Assembly (NCBI GenBank): GCA_963716525.1
Contig: OY970315.1
Span: 806,001-870,000 of the forward strand
Length of the DNA: 64,000 nt
Source: JBBREP01 sp963716525
GTDB taxonomy: Bacteria > Actinomycetota > Acidimicrobiia > IMCC26256 > PALSA-610
Reading direction: 5' to 3'
This document shows positions 36,489 through 45,243 of the stretch, one piece after another. Numbering within the stretch: the first letter of the stretch is position 1; each line of letters begins with the position of its first letter. The position numbers and the translations under genes were made by a program. A model generated the notes under the pieces. The model saw only the letters and a program-made list of their open reading frames with translations. It made no database searches and had not been told where the DNA came from.

Positions 36489-36520
36489 GGGGCGCTCGCC
36501 CCGGTACGCTCGCCCGAGCT

Positions 36521-37273
36521 GTGGACGCATCGACCGCGCCGGGCGGACGGCTGAGGACGATCCCCGTGGTGACGCGGCTGGTCTCGCGCATCTCGCGCGG
36601 TGACCGGCCGCTGGGGGCCATTGCCGATGCACTGACCGAGCTCGCGGCCACGGTCGACGCCGACCGGGTCGTGGTGGCGGTCGACGATCTCCGGCTCGGA
36701 CGCCAGGTGTTCACGTCGGCGCGCGCGCCACTCGGCACCGAACCGGTCGGGTTGTTCGGCGGTCCCGGGATCTGGACCGATCCTGCGGACCGGATCCACC
36801 CCGACGAGGCCGAGCTCGTGACCGCCGGTGTCGGCGTGGCGGTGCACGCGCTGCCGCACGACGTTCCAGCTCTACGGCCCGCGCCCGGCGGGGCTGGCGA
36901 TGCCGACCTCGCCGGGGCCGTCGCCCGGGCGCGCGACCACGGGTGGGCCTTCACGCTGACGCTCGTGCGCTTCGACGACGCCGACGCGTCGCCAGCGCGG
37001 ATCGCCGCGCTGCAATCCGCGCTGCGGCCCGGCGACGCCGCCGCCCGGGGCGCGAGCGCGGGGACGGTCACCGTATTGCTCCCCGCGGCACGCGACGACG
37101 AGGTCGCGGCCATCCTCGCCGCCGCTGTGCGCGAAGCCGGCCTTCCCCGCTGCGCGTTCGGGCTCGCCCGCTGCCCGGCCGACGCCGGCGAGGCGACTCG
37201 CCTCCTCGCCCTCGCACGCCGGCGCCTCGACGACGCGATCGCCGCACGGGATCCGAGCAACCGCGCCGGGTGA
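36521..37273 (+). CDS. Uncharacterised protein with GAF-like and degenerate GGDEF-like parts
   Basis: A 250-residue soluble protein. The first half (LGAIADALTELAATVDADRVVVAVDD) resembles the start of a GAF domain. The second half (about 125-245: WAFTLTLVRFDD, ALRPGDAAARGASAGTVTVLLPAA, RCAFGLARCPADAGEATRLLALARRRLDDA) follows the secondary-structure order of a GGDEF domain, but no GGDEF active-site motif is present. These likenesses are by eye and tentative. GTG 36521 is 32 bp after the yceI stop, so cotranscription is possible. Confidence 0.55.
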   Translation: MDASTAPGGRLRTIPVVTRLVSRISRGDRPLGAIADALTELAATVDADRVVVAVDDLRLGRQVFTSARAPLGTEPVGLFGGPGIWTDPADRIHPDEAELVTAGVGVAVHALPHDVPALRPAPGGAGDADLAGAVARARDHGWAFTLTLVRFDDADASPARIAALQSALRPGDAAARGASAGTVTVLLPAARDDEVAAILAAAVREAGLPRCAFGLARCPADAGEATRLLALARRRLDDAIAARDPSNRAG

Positions 37274-37330
37274 GCGTTATCCTCCGCGCCGGTGCCGAAG
37301 TTGTATCTCTGCGCGCGACGGGGATGACGC

Positions 37331-38116
37331 ATGCTGCGGCGTGCACGCGCCTGGGCAAGCGCGGAGATCTCTCGACTGCTCCAGACCGAGGTGGCGGGCG
37401 CGCGCGCCGACCTCGAGACCTCCCTGCACACGCGAACGGCGGAGCTGGCCGGCGCGATCGAGCACAGCGCTCGGGAGCGTGAGCAGACCATCGCCGCGTC
37501 CCTCGATCGCGTCGCGGGCGCGCTCGACGCGATCGCCGCGCAACTGGCCGCCGAGGCACGGGATCACCGCGCCGGCCTCGCCGCGATCGAGTTCGTCGCG
37601 CGCGAGATGGCACTCGCGCTCATCCGCCCCGCCGCTACCCCCTCCGCCACCCCCGCCGCTGCGGTGATCGGCGGAACCATCGAGCCGCGCTCGCTCGACC
37701 TCACGATCGATTCGGTCGCGCCCGCCGACGAAGGCCCGCGCGACGGCATCGGTATCCAGGCCACCGCGGGCGCGGTGGGCGGCGCCCACCACGACGGCGC
37801 GTCCGACCCAATTACACTGCACGCCGGTTGCATCGTCGAGGTGCGATCGCGTTTCCAGAATCGCTGGGTCGACGGCTTCGAGATCGTCGAGGTGATCGAA
37901 CGCGACGGCGCCGAGCGCTACCGGCTGGCGCGCCATGCCGACCACATGGAGCTCCCCGTGCTGTTCGACGCGTCCGACCTACGGCGGTTCGACACGGTCG
38001 ACGAGATCGTGATCCAACCGCATGATGGCGTGATCACAATCGATACCGGCGGCACCGGCGCGCCCGGCGACGCCCACCTCAGCTCGGAACCGGGCGCCCC
38101 TGGAAGTCTCCGATGA
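37331..38116 (+). CDS. Uncharacterised coiled-coil protein
   Basis: A 261-residue protein. Residues 1-95 are Ala-, Arg- and Glu-rich and predicted coiled coil (SLHTRTAELAGAIEHSAREREQT). A proline- and glycine-rich linker leads to a compact C-terminal beta-rich unit (IVEVRSRFQNRWVDGFEIVEVIERDGAERYRLARHADHMELPVLFDASDLR). No known domain is recognised. It follows the GAF/GGDEF-like gene by 57 bp. Its 3' end overlaps the convergent dioxygenase gene by 38 bp. Confidence 0.55.
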   Translation: MLRRARAWASAEISRLLQTEVAGARADLETSLHTRTAELAGAIEHSAREREQTIAASLDRVAGALDAIAAQLAAEARDHRAGLAAIEFVAREMALALIRPAATPSATPAAAVIGGTIEPRSLDLTIDSVAPADEGPRDGIGIQATAGAVGGAHHDGASDPITLHAGCIVEVRSRFQNRWVDGFEIVEVIERDGAERYRLARHADHMELPVLFDASDLRRFDTVDEIVIQPHDGVITIDTGGTGAPGDAHLSSEPGAPGSLR

Positions 38117-38897
38117 GCGACACCGGCACGTCAGCCGCGCGAGCCGAGCCGTCGGCGAGCTCGGCCCGCTTGCGCGCGTAGTACGCGTCACGTAGGTCGC
38201 CCTGCGAGCGCGCGTTATAGGTGGGATACAACGCCCGCCGATCACCCGCGGTGGCGTTCGGCCCGCTGCGGTGGGGCGTCAACGAATGGAACCACACGGC
38301 CTGGCCGGGCTGTACCTCCACGGGAATCCAGTCGAGCGACGCCACGGCACCGGACGCGATGCAGCCCCGATCGTCAGTGGGCAGCACGTCATGGTGCATG
38401 CCCGACACCACCTCGAGGCAGCCGTTGTCGAGCGACGCGCCGTCCACGGCGATCTGGCACGACACGAGACGGTCGACGAAGCGGTACGCGAGCCCGTCCT
38501 GGTGCGGCGCGTAGCCCGCACCCCCCGCGACCTTGTAGTTGATCTTCTCCTTGTACAGCGCCGCAGGTTCGCCGAGCAACGCCGACGCGGCCGTCATCAT
38601 CGGACCACCGGTGAGCAGCGCGCGCAGACCGGCGTGGAAGGGCACGAAGTTCTCGGTGCGGCACAGGCGCGGACCGTGATCGGTGAGCTCGCGGTAATGC
38701 AGCCACCCGTCACCCTCGTCGGGCCACGCGGCCACCTCGTCGACCCACCGGCGGAGCGCCGCGGTCTGCTCCGCGTCGAACGGTGCGGTGAGCACCCAGC
38801 CGTGCTCCGTGAAATGTCGCGTCGCGAGCCGATCGCCCGCTTCGAAGACCGTGAGGGCGGTTCGCACGCCGTGATGGTAGGTGCCGGCCGGCGCCAA
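38079..38897 (-). CDS. Phytanoyl-CoA dioxygenase family protein
   Basis: A 272-residue Fe(II)/2-oxoglutarate-dependent oxygenase of the PhyH family. The metal motif HxD is in APHQDGLAYR, the distal His is in FHSLTPHRSGPN, and the following Arg (RRALYPTYNARS) would bind 2-oxoglutarate. The substrate is unknown; the family hydroxylates acyl-CoAs and small metabolites. GTG 38867 is an alternative start closer to the first conserved residues. Confidence 0.85.
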   Translation of the reverse strand: MAPAGTYHHGVRTALTVFEAGDRLATRHFTEHGWVLTAPFDAEQTAALRRWVDEVAAWPDEGDGWLHYRELTDHGPRLCRTENFVPFHAGLRALLTGGPMMTAASALLGEPAALYKEKINYKVAGGAGYAPHQDGLAYRFVDRLVSCQIAVDGASLDNGCLEVVSGMHHDVLPTDDRGCIASGAVASLDWIPVEVQPGQAVWFHSLTPHRSGPNATAGDRRALYPTYNARSQGDLRDAYYARKRAELADGSARAADVPVSLIGDFQGRPVPS

Positions 38898-38900
38898 GGG

Positions 38901-39176
38901 TCAGGCGGCGTGAGCCTCGAGCACGCTCGACGGTGTAGGGGTGTCGACGACACGATCGAGCCGCCAGCCCGCCCGCCCGAGCAGCGCGCGCCACTCCGGC
39001 TCGGTGCGCTCGCGACCGGTGAGCATCGCGAGCATCGTGAGATCGATCATCTTCGCCATGTGCGGCGTGTCGCCTCCCGGCACCACGAGCTCAAGCATCA
39101 CGAGCTGTGCTCCCGGAGCGGCCACGGCACGGATGTTCTCGAGAATGTGCACGCACTCGTCGTCGTTCCAGTTGGA
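38901..39176 (-). pseudogene. Remnant of a SAM-dependent O-methyltransferase
   Basis: An open stretch of 91 codons matches only the C-terminus of the acetylserotonin O-methyltransferase-type family, whose members are about 330-350 residues. It begins at NWNDDECVHILENIRA, the conserved segment after the catalytic base, and ends with a LTMLAMLTGRERTEPEWRALLGRAGW region. A TGA at 39177-39179 closes the frame upstream. The whole SAM-binding domain is missing, and the divergent hydrolase gene occupies that position. This is a true truncation, unlike the single-base frame breaks elsewhere. Confidence 0.7.
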
Positions 39177-39242
39177 TCACCGGTGCCGGCGCCGCGAGGA
39201 TGAGCCCCGACCGAGCGTGGAGCCGGCGCAAGGAGCAGCAGC

Positions 39243-40184
39243 GTGCCCGACATCGAGCGGATCCCCTACGACGAGATGTCGATGTTCCACGAGAACGCCG
39301 AGGAGTACGGCATCGACTGGCGCGGGCAGCCGGCCGTCCGCCGGGTCGAGGTACCGCTCGACGACGGCCGCGTGTCGAGCGCGCTCGTGTGGGGCAACGG
39401 TCCGCCCGAGCTGGTGCTACTCCACGGCGGCGCGCAGAACGCGCACACCTGGGACACCGTCGCGCTGGCCCTCGACCGCCCGCTCGTCGCCGTCGACCTC
39501 CCGGGCCATGGGCATTCCGATGGTGGTCGCGCCGGATCGCTCGGCGTGCGCGACAACGCCGACGACGTGGCCGCGGCGATCCGCGCGCTCGCGCCGGACG
39601 CCGCCGCGGTGGTTGGCATGTCGCTCGGTGGCGCCACCACCCTCGCGCTGGCAGCTCGCCATCCCGATCTGGTGCGCGCGGTCGTGCTCGTCGACGTGAC
39701 GCCCGGCGTCAACGAGACGAAGGCCCACGCGATCGCCGCGTTCGTGAACGGACCCGAGAGCTTCGACAGCTTCGACGATCTGCTGGCGCGAACCATCGAG
39801 TTCAATCCCACCCGCTCGGTCTCGTCGCTCCGGCGCGGCATCCTCCACAACGCGCTGCAGCGCGACGACGGGAGTTGGGTGTGGCGGTACATGCGCTTCC
39901 GCATGCCCGAACCGGCAGGTGACACGGGCGCGGGCGAGGCACCCCCGGCAGGCCCGCCCGACTTCGCGTGGTTGTGGGAGGTCGTGAGCAACCTCACGGT
40001 GCCCCTTATGCTCGTGCGGGGCATGACGGCGCAGTCGGTCGTCGACGACGACGACGAAGCCGAACTGCTGCGCCGCAAGCCCGGCGCCCGCGTGGAGCAC
40101 GTGGACGGCGCGGGGCACAGCGTGCAGGGCGACAAGCCCGTGGAGCTCGCCGCGCTGATCGGCGACTTCGTCAACGCGGGCTGA
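39243..40184 (+). CDS. Alpha/beta hydrolase
   Basis: A 313-residue alpha/beta hydrolase. The oxyanion region is VLLHGGAQNAHTWD, DLPGHGHSDGG is a family motif, the nucleophile elbow is GMSLGG, and the catalytic His is in GAGHSVQGDKP. The length and an N-terminal extension of about 50 residues are seen in some actinomycete esterases. The GTG start follows AAGGAGC. It converges with and overlaps the next gene by 14 bp. Confidence 0.88.
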   Translation: MPDIERIPYDEMSMFHENAEEYGIDWRGQPAVRRVEVPLDDGRVSSALVWGNGPPELVLLHGGAQNAHTWDTVALALDRPLVAVDLPGHGHSDGGRAGSLGVRDNADDVAAAIRALAPDAAAVVGMSLGGATTLALAARHPDLVRAVVLVDVTPGVNETKAHAIAAFVNGPESFDSFDDLLARTIEFNPTRSVSSLRRGILHNALQRDDGSWVWRYMRFRMPEPAGDTGAGEAPPAGPPDFAWLWEVVSNLTVPLMLVRGMTAQSVVDDDDEAELLRRKPGARVEHVDGAGHSVQGDKPVELAALIGDFVNAG

Positions 40185-41873
40185 GCGTCGACTCCGGGAG
40201 CGCGAGCGTGGCCTCGATCTTCACCGTTCCACCGAGGCGGGGCGTCGCGTAAGCGACGGTCGTCGCGGCGATCTGCAACGTGAGGCTCGCGCCCCGCTCG
40301 AGCGTGAAGGCGATCGTCTCGAGCGCAACCGTCGTGACGTGCTGCTTCCCGTCGAGCATCAGCGCGATCGGTGTGACCTGATTGCCCACGACGAGCCCGG
40401 TGGTGTCGTCGACGAGTTGCGCGAAGACCGCCGTTGGACGCGCGCCGGGCCCGGTAGTGCCCGAGTAGACGAGCCGCACGCTCGGAGCACCTGCGATCAC
40501 CACCGCGTGGTCGGCGTGCACCGTGAGGTCGACCGCGTTCGACGCCCGGCCCGGCGTGATCGTCCCCGCGATGCCGGCCAGCGGATCCTTCGAGCCCTTC
40601 GCGGGACGGGCGGGCCCCGAGCCGCCGGCGGCGACGAGGTCGAGCGCGTCGCGCGCGACGCCTCCGAACGAGGTGCGGCGGTCGACCGGATAGTCACTCG
40701 CGGTGTACGTGACGCCGCGCTGGTCGACCATGGTGAACCTCGGTCCGAGCACGATCGACCACTTGCGCTGCACGTAGCGGTCGAGCCACGCGAGCGTCGC
40801 GGCGAGGTCGCGCCGAGGTCGCCGGTGGGCGTGAGACACACGCCGTGGCCGCCGCAGTACCAGAGCATCGCCGCGGGCACTCCGCGACGGCGCAGCGATT
40901 CGTAGTTCGTGATCGCCTCGTCGAGGGTGAACAGCGTGTCGACGGTGCCCTGCACGAACAATGCCGGCACGGCGATGCGGTCGACGAGCGCGCCCGGCCC
41001 GCGTGCCACGAACCAGTCGTGATCGGCCGCGCTGATCTCACCCGCGGAGTTCGACGCGGTCCACGCGCGGCGAATGTGCGGGTCGAGGTTGCGGGTGGCG
41101 GCGATCCCGTAGAGCAGGTTGCCCCAGCCGGTCTTGGCAATGCCCGACTTGTACAGGCTCGTGCCGAGCGAGTGCCAGGCGATCCAGGGCACGATCGCGT
41201 CCACGCGGCAGTCGATCGCCGCCACCACCAGCTGGATGCCTCCGCCGTACGATCCGCCGGCCATGCCGACGCGTGGATCACCCGGGCCGTCGAGCTCGAC
41301 GCCGGGTTGGGCCGCGACCCAGTCGAGCATGCGCTCGACATCGCGCCCCTCGCGCTGCGGGTCGTCGATCGTGACCGTGCCCGTCGAGGCACCGAAGCCG
41401 CGCGGATCCCACGTGAGCACGTTGTAACCGTGCGCATGCAAGCCCGCGATGCTCAGCGCGCCGAACACTCCTTCACCGCCGCCCGACGGCGTGACGTTCG
41501 TGTCGCCGGCCGACCCCCATCCCGGCCCCATCAGCACGGTCGGCGCCGGGCGCGCGGCCGTGGCGGTGGCCAGCGGGAACCAGTGGAGGCGGATCCGTGC
41601 GCCGTCGAACGAGTGCATCGTGCGGTCGCTCGACGAACCGGGCACTGCCGCCGCGGTGGGCGGCGCGGCGGCCGGGCGCCGGCACGTGTGCACCGACGCG
41701 ATCGGCGCAGCAGTGGTCGGCGCCCGACCCGGGATCGAGGACGCGCGCGGCGCCGCCGACGTGCTGCTCGAACAGGCCGCGGCGAGCACGGTGGCGAACA
41801 GCGCGCCCGCCACTCGACGGCCGCTCCACCCTCGACGGCGATGTGCGCGCGCGTACGCGCCGAACCCCCGCAT
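40171..41873 (-). CDS. CocE/NonD-type hydrolase lipoprotein (one frame break)
   Basis: An exported serine hydrolase of the X-Pro dipeptidyl-peptidase/cocaine-esterase family. A basic N-terminus, hydrophobic stretch and LAAAC lipobox (Cys34) indicate a lipoprotein. The nucleophile elbow is GGSYGGG, following TWDPRGFGAS; the His region is CGGHGVC. The C-terminal jelly-roll domain (AVDLTVHADHAVVIAGAPSVRLVYSG) lies in another frame. The break is near 40810-40818; restoring one base joins LTPTGDL to RRDLAATLAWLDRYV and gives 567 residues. Confidence 0.78.
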
Positions 41874-41940
41874 GCACCGGGCAACTTATCGCCGGGCGCC
41901 GGTGGGTCATCCGGCGCGGGGCCATCCGGCGCGCGCCGCG

Positions 41941-42324
41941 CTACGCGCCGCGAGACGCCTGGTGGCGCGCCTGTTCGTACGGGGCGCCAGGATCGGTGCC
42001 CGTGCCGGTGTCGGCGCCGGTGTCGGTGCCGGTGTCGGTGCCCGTGCCGGTGCCCGTGGTGGTGTCGGCGCCCGTGCCGGTGTCGGCGCCCGTGCCGGCG
42101 GGCGCCCGAGTGCGCAGGCGCCGGAAGGCGACAGCACCAAGCACCGCAACGCCAAGCCCCACGGCGCCGATGACGATCCACGGCATGAGGCGCCGCCGCG
42201 CGCTCGTCCGGCGCTTCGATCGCGGATCGAGCTTCTGGACCGCGGCGCGGGGATCGAGGTGCTCGACCAGCGAGTCCACCGCGAGCGGTCCGGGTGCGAC
42301 CAACAGATGCTTCAGCGACGCCAT
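41941..42324 (-). CDS. Single-pass membrane protein with Thr/Gly/Asp repeat tail
   Basis: A 127-residue protein. The N-terminus contains SLKHLLVAPGPLAVDSLVEHLDPRAAVQKLDPRSKRR, then one transmembrane helix (MPWIVIGAVGLGVAVLGAVAF), an RRLRTR stop-transfer patch, and a low-complexity GTDTG-type tail. ATG 42324 has AAGGAG upstream. The family is not recognised. It lies upstream of the hydrolase lipoprotein gene on the same strand, 67 bp away. Confidence 0.6.
   Translation of the reverse strand: MASLKHLLVAPGPLAVDSLVEHLDPRAAVQKLDPRSKRRTSARRRLMPWIVIGAVGLGVAVLGAVAFRRLRTRAPAGTGADTGTGADTTTGTGTGTDTGTDTGADTGTGTDPGAPYEQARHQASRGA
41998..42110. repeat. Imperfect 6/12-bp repeat tract (GGTGTC/GGTGCC)
   Basis: The tract alternates GGTGTCGGTGCC-like hexamers with transitions between T and C. 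On the minus strand it encodes alternating Thr-Gly and Thr-Asp/Ala-Asp in the tail of the small membrane protein. Confidence 0.8.
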
Positions 42325-42682
42325 CGACGCTCTCCTTGTCTCGCCGGTGCGCGGCCCTTTCGCGTACCCGGGCCCCGCACGGGTGAAACCGCGGGCGGCG
42401 CTGCGGGGCGGGCAACGGGCCGCGGTCGACTGGCCGTGGTGCCGGTGGGCATGCACCACCGAGCCTGTGACGGGCACAACATCACCGAATGCGGACAATC
42501 GCCGCCTCAAGGACACCGAGCGCACGCACCGATGAAGTTCTTGCCGGCGCCTCAGGCCGGCGGACGAAGCAGAGAACTGCCGGCTGTATCTGGTCGCCTG
42601 GCCGGCAGGGAGCGAGTGGCGAAACCCACGTCCGAGCGAGGAGACGGCGCGCGCCCCGCGCGCAGACCAGGAGTGGATCGCC
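42325..42682. other. Intergenic region (358 bp) upstream of the subtilase gene
   Basis: Holds the divergent promoters of the small membrane-protein gene and the subtilase gene. The left two-thirds show no clear motif. The right third (about 42541-42645) contains the foldable segment described separately, then AGGAG at 42669-42673 before the subtilase ATG. Confidence 0.5.
42561..42634 (+). promoter_or_regulatory. Candidate structured 5' leader of the subtilase gene
   Basis: Three nested stems are visible: outer CGGACG (42561-42566) with CGTCCG (42629-42634); inner CTGCCGGC (42577-42584) with GCCGGCAG (42601-42608); and GTGG/CCAC around CGAAAC (42616-42629). The arrangement is a compact three-way junction ending 48 bp before the start codon. 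It resembles a riboswitch-type leader, but I cannot match it to a known class; a c-di-AMP (ydaO) type is only one idea. Confidence 0.35.
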
Positions 42683-44626
42683 ATGCGAGGACAGACGCGA
42701 GCAGCAGCAGCGCAGGGGGGAGCGCCCGCGTCGAGGGGCGCGCGACCCCGCCCCGCGGGCATCGAGTGGGCGCACCGGCGGGTGGGTGCTGCGGCGGGCG
42801 TCATCACCTTGGCCGGCGTGCTGATGGCACCGGGGCTCGCGCCGAGCGCCGGCGCCTCGGCAGTGCAGCCCGGCCCCGCGATGAGCGCACCGGTCCGGGT
42901 GATCGTCAGCGCCGCGCAGCGACCCGACCATTACGACCCGAGCCTGGTGGGCAACGTGCTCGCGACGATCGGGGCCACGTTGCAGCGCAACGCCACCACC
43001 CACACCGTGCACCAGAAGGTCACGGCGGTAGCAGGCGACGTGCAGCAAGACGTGGACGCCGCGAACGCCGTCGTGGCCGAGGTGACGCCGAATCAACTGC
43101 TCGGCCTCCAAGCCGACCCGAGCCTCGTCGTCACGCCCGACGTGAGCGTCGCGATGCAGGACACGCCGACCACGGACACGCCGACGCGTGCACCGGCCGA
43201 CGTGTACCCGGACACGACCGGCGCGTCGACGCTGTGGAACTACGGCGTCAAGGGCAACGGCGTCACCGTGGCGGTGCTCGACACCGGCATCCAGAAGCTC
43301 GGCGACTTCAAGCACCTCATGGGCGGCGTCGACCTCAGCGGCGAGGGCAACCCGTTCAACGACAGCTACGGGCACGGCACGTTCGTCGCCGGCCTCATCG
43401 CGGGAAACGGCAACTCCTCCAAGGGCCAGTACACCGGTGAAGCGCCGGAGGCGAACCTCGTGGCCATCAAGGTCGCCGGCGCGAGCGGTGAGACCGACCT
43501 CGCCACGGTGATCCAGGGGATCAACTGGGCGGTCGCGAACCAGGCGAAGTACAAGATCCGGGTGCTGAATCTCTCCCTCGGCGCCATCCCCACCTCGTCG
43601 ACGGTCACGAACCCGCTCGACCAGGCGGTGGAGAGCGCCTGGCAGGCCGGCATCACCGTGGTCGCATCGGCCGGTAACTCGGGGCCGTTCAACGGCACGA
43701 TCACCTCACCCGGCGACGACCCGCTGGTGATCACGGTCGGGTCCGTCGACGACAACGGCACGGTCGACCCAAGCGACGACAGCGCAGCCGACTTCAGCAG
43801 CGTCGGTCCGACCGCTCCCGACGGCTGGTTCAAGCCGGACATCGTCACGTCGGGCCGGTCGGTGGTGAGCCTGCGGGCCCCGGGCTCGACGATCGACACC
43901 ACGTACCCGTCGGCCGAGATCGGCAACTCGAACTTCGTCGGCTCGGGCACGTCCTTCAGCGCCGCGATCACGAGCGGTGCCGCGGCCCTGGTGATCCAGG
44001 CGGACCACGACAAGCGGAGCCTCGGCGCCTTCCCGACGCCCGACACGGTGAAGGCCCAGCTTCTCGCGACGGCGTCGTCCGGGCCTGTCGGTAACCCGAT
44101 GGTCGACGGTCACGGTGACTTGAACGTGCTCGCCGCCGCCCAGCAGCCGGGGCTGCAACTCACCCAGACGATCCCGACCGCCGGCGCCAGTGTCGGGGAC
44201 ACGGTCGACCTCGGCCAGACCTGGAAGACCTCGACGTGGAACCCGAGCGCGTGGGTGGGCTCGACGACCTCGAACGGTCTCACGCTGACACTGCAGAACA
44301 TCGGGAACCTGCTCGCCGGCCTCACGGGCACGGACTCGTCCGGCACCTCGAGCGGTCCGGCGACGAACGGCTCCAGCTGGAACGGGTCGTCGTGGAACAG
44401 CTCCTCCTGGAACGGCTCCTCCTGGAACGGCTCCAGCTGGAACGGGTCGTCCTGGAACGGGTCGTCGTGGAACGGGTCCTCGTGGAACGGGTCCTCCTGG
44501 AACGGCTCCAGCTGGAACGGCTCCAGCTGGAACGGGTCCTCCTGGAACGGGTCCTCCTGGAACGGGTCCTCCTGGAACGGGTCCTCGTGGAACGGCTCCT
44601 CCTGGAACGGCTCCAGCTGGCACTGA
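42683..44626 (+). CDS. Secreted S8 subtilisin-like protease with SSWNG-repeat tail
   Basis: A 647-residue subtilase. The signal segment is about residues 34-60 (VGAAAGVITLAGVLMAPGLAPSAGASA), followed by an I9-like propeptide and the catalytic domain with Asp200 in VAVLDTGI, His231 in GHGTFVAG and Ser424 in GTSFSAAI. After about residue 540 the protein becomes low-complexity: 17 SSW triplets spaced every five residues, ending SSWH-stop. The tail is probably surface-exposed and may bind the wall or a partner; its function is unknown. ATG 42683 has AGGAG nine bases upstream. Confidence 0.92.
   Translation: MRGQTRAAAAQGGAPASRGARPRPAGIEWAHRRVGAAAGVITLAGVLMAPGLAPSAGASAVQPGPAMSAPVRVIVSAAQRPDHYDPSLVGNVLATIGATLQRNATTHTVHQKVTAVAGDVQQDVDAANAVVAEVTPNQLLGLQADPSLVVTPDVSVAMQDTPTTDTPTRAPADVYPDTTGASTLWNYGVKGNGVTVAVLDTGIQKLGDFKHLMGGVDLSGEGNPFNDSYGHGTFVAGLIAGNGNSSKGQYTGEAPEANLVAIKVAGASGETDLATVIQGINWAVANQAKYKIRVLNLSLGAIPTSSTVTNPLDQAVESAWQAGITVVASAGNSGPFNGTITSPGDDPLVITVGSVDDNGTVDPSDDSAADFSSVGPTAPDGWFKPDIVTSGRSVVSLRAPGSTIDTTYPSAEIGNSNFVGSGTSFSAAITSGAAALVIQADHDKRSLGAFPTPDTVKAQLLATASSGPVGNPMVDGHGDLNVLAAAQQPGLQLTQTIPTAGASVGDTVDLGQTWKTSTWNPSAWVGSTTSNGLTLTLQNIGNLLAGLTGTDSSGTSSGPATNGSSWNGSSWNSSSWNGSSWNGSSWNGSSWNGSSWNGSSWNGSSWNGSSWNGSSWNGSSWNGSSWNGSSWNGSSWNGSSWNGSSWH
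44372..44623 (+). repeat. Seventeen 15-bp repeats encoding SSWNG
   Basis: SSW codon triplets start every 15 bp from 44372 to 44612. Third positions and serine codons vary (TCC, TCG, AGC), so the protein repeat is better conserved than the DNA; one copy reads NS instead of NG. This suggests selection on the peptide as well as DNA amplification. Confidence 0.95.
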
Positions 44627-44652
44627 CCGAACCCATCACAAGTCGCAGCGAC

Positions 44653-44682
44653 GGCCCGTCACCCGCATGCGGGTGGCGGGCC
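44653..44682. terminator. Strong hairpin after the subtilase gene
   Basis: GGCCCGTCACCCGC (44653-44666) and GCGGGTGGCGGGCC (44669-44682) pair along 14 positions with one T-G wobble around a minimal AT centre. It lies between the convergent subtilase and acetyltransferase genes, followed by GCGCCGTTTCG. A bidirectional terminator is likely. Confidence 0.7.
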
Positions 44683-44704
44683 TGCGCCGTTTCGCGGTGC
44701 GACG

Positions 44705-45243
44705 TCAGGCGGCGCCGTCCGGGCGTGGGCGCCGGGTAATGCCGTAGCAAGCGACAGGCTTGCCGGCGTGCACGAGATGGCGCTCGAAGCGTTCGCCGAT
44801 CTTCTCGGCCACGCGGATCGAGCGGTCGTTCGCGGGATCGATGAGGCTGATCACGTGGTCGGCACCGATCACGTCGAACGCGTAGCCGAGCGCCGCGCGC
44901 GCGCCCCTTCGGTCGCGAGGCCGCGGCCCCACGACTCGCGTCGCAGCAGCCAGCCCACCTCGATGCCCGGCCAGCCCTCGGGGCTGTAGAGGCCGATGCG
45001 TCCGAGGAACTGGCCGGTCGCGCGCTCCTCGACCGCCCACCATCCGTAGCCGCGCAACGTCCAGTGGCCGATGAACAATGCGATGCCGCGCCAGCACTGC
45101 TCGCGGTCGATCGGCGCACCGTCGTCGATGAACCGCACGACGTCGGGGTCGGCGACGATCTCGCAGAACGGTTCGAAGTCGCCCGGCGTGAAGCCGCGCA
45201 GCACCAGCCGCTCCGTGTGCACCGTCGGGATCGTCACCGCCAT
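44705..45243 (-). CDS. GNAT acetyltransferase (one frame break)
   Basis: A RimJ/RimL-type N-acetyltransferase. The N-terminal part has TERLVLRGFTPGDFEPFCEIVADPDVVRFID, the acetyl-CoA loop is RESWGRGLATEGARAAL, and the C-terminal part has ANDRSIRVAEKIGERFERHLVHAGKPVACYGITR. The frame breaks in a GC dinucleotide tract near 44893-44905. Removing one CG unit joins the halves into 178 residues, normal for the family. The start overlaps the stop of the GGDEF-EAL gene (TGATG). The target is unknown. Confidence 0.8.

Noticed and set aside
42541..42645. A confirmed c-di-AMP riboswitch upstream of the subtilase
   Set aside because: Stems are visible, but I could not match the conserved single-stranded motifs of that class, so it is listed only as a candidate structure.
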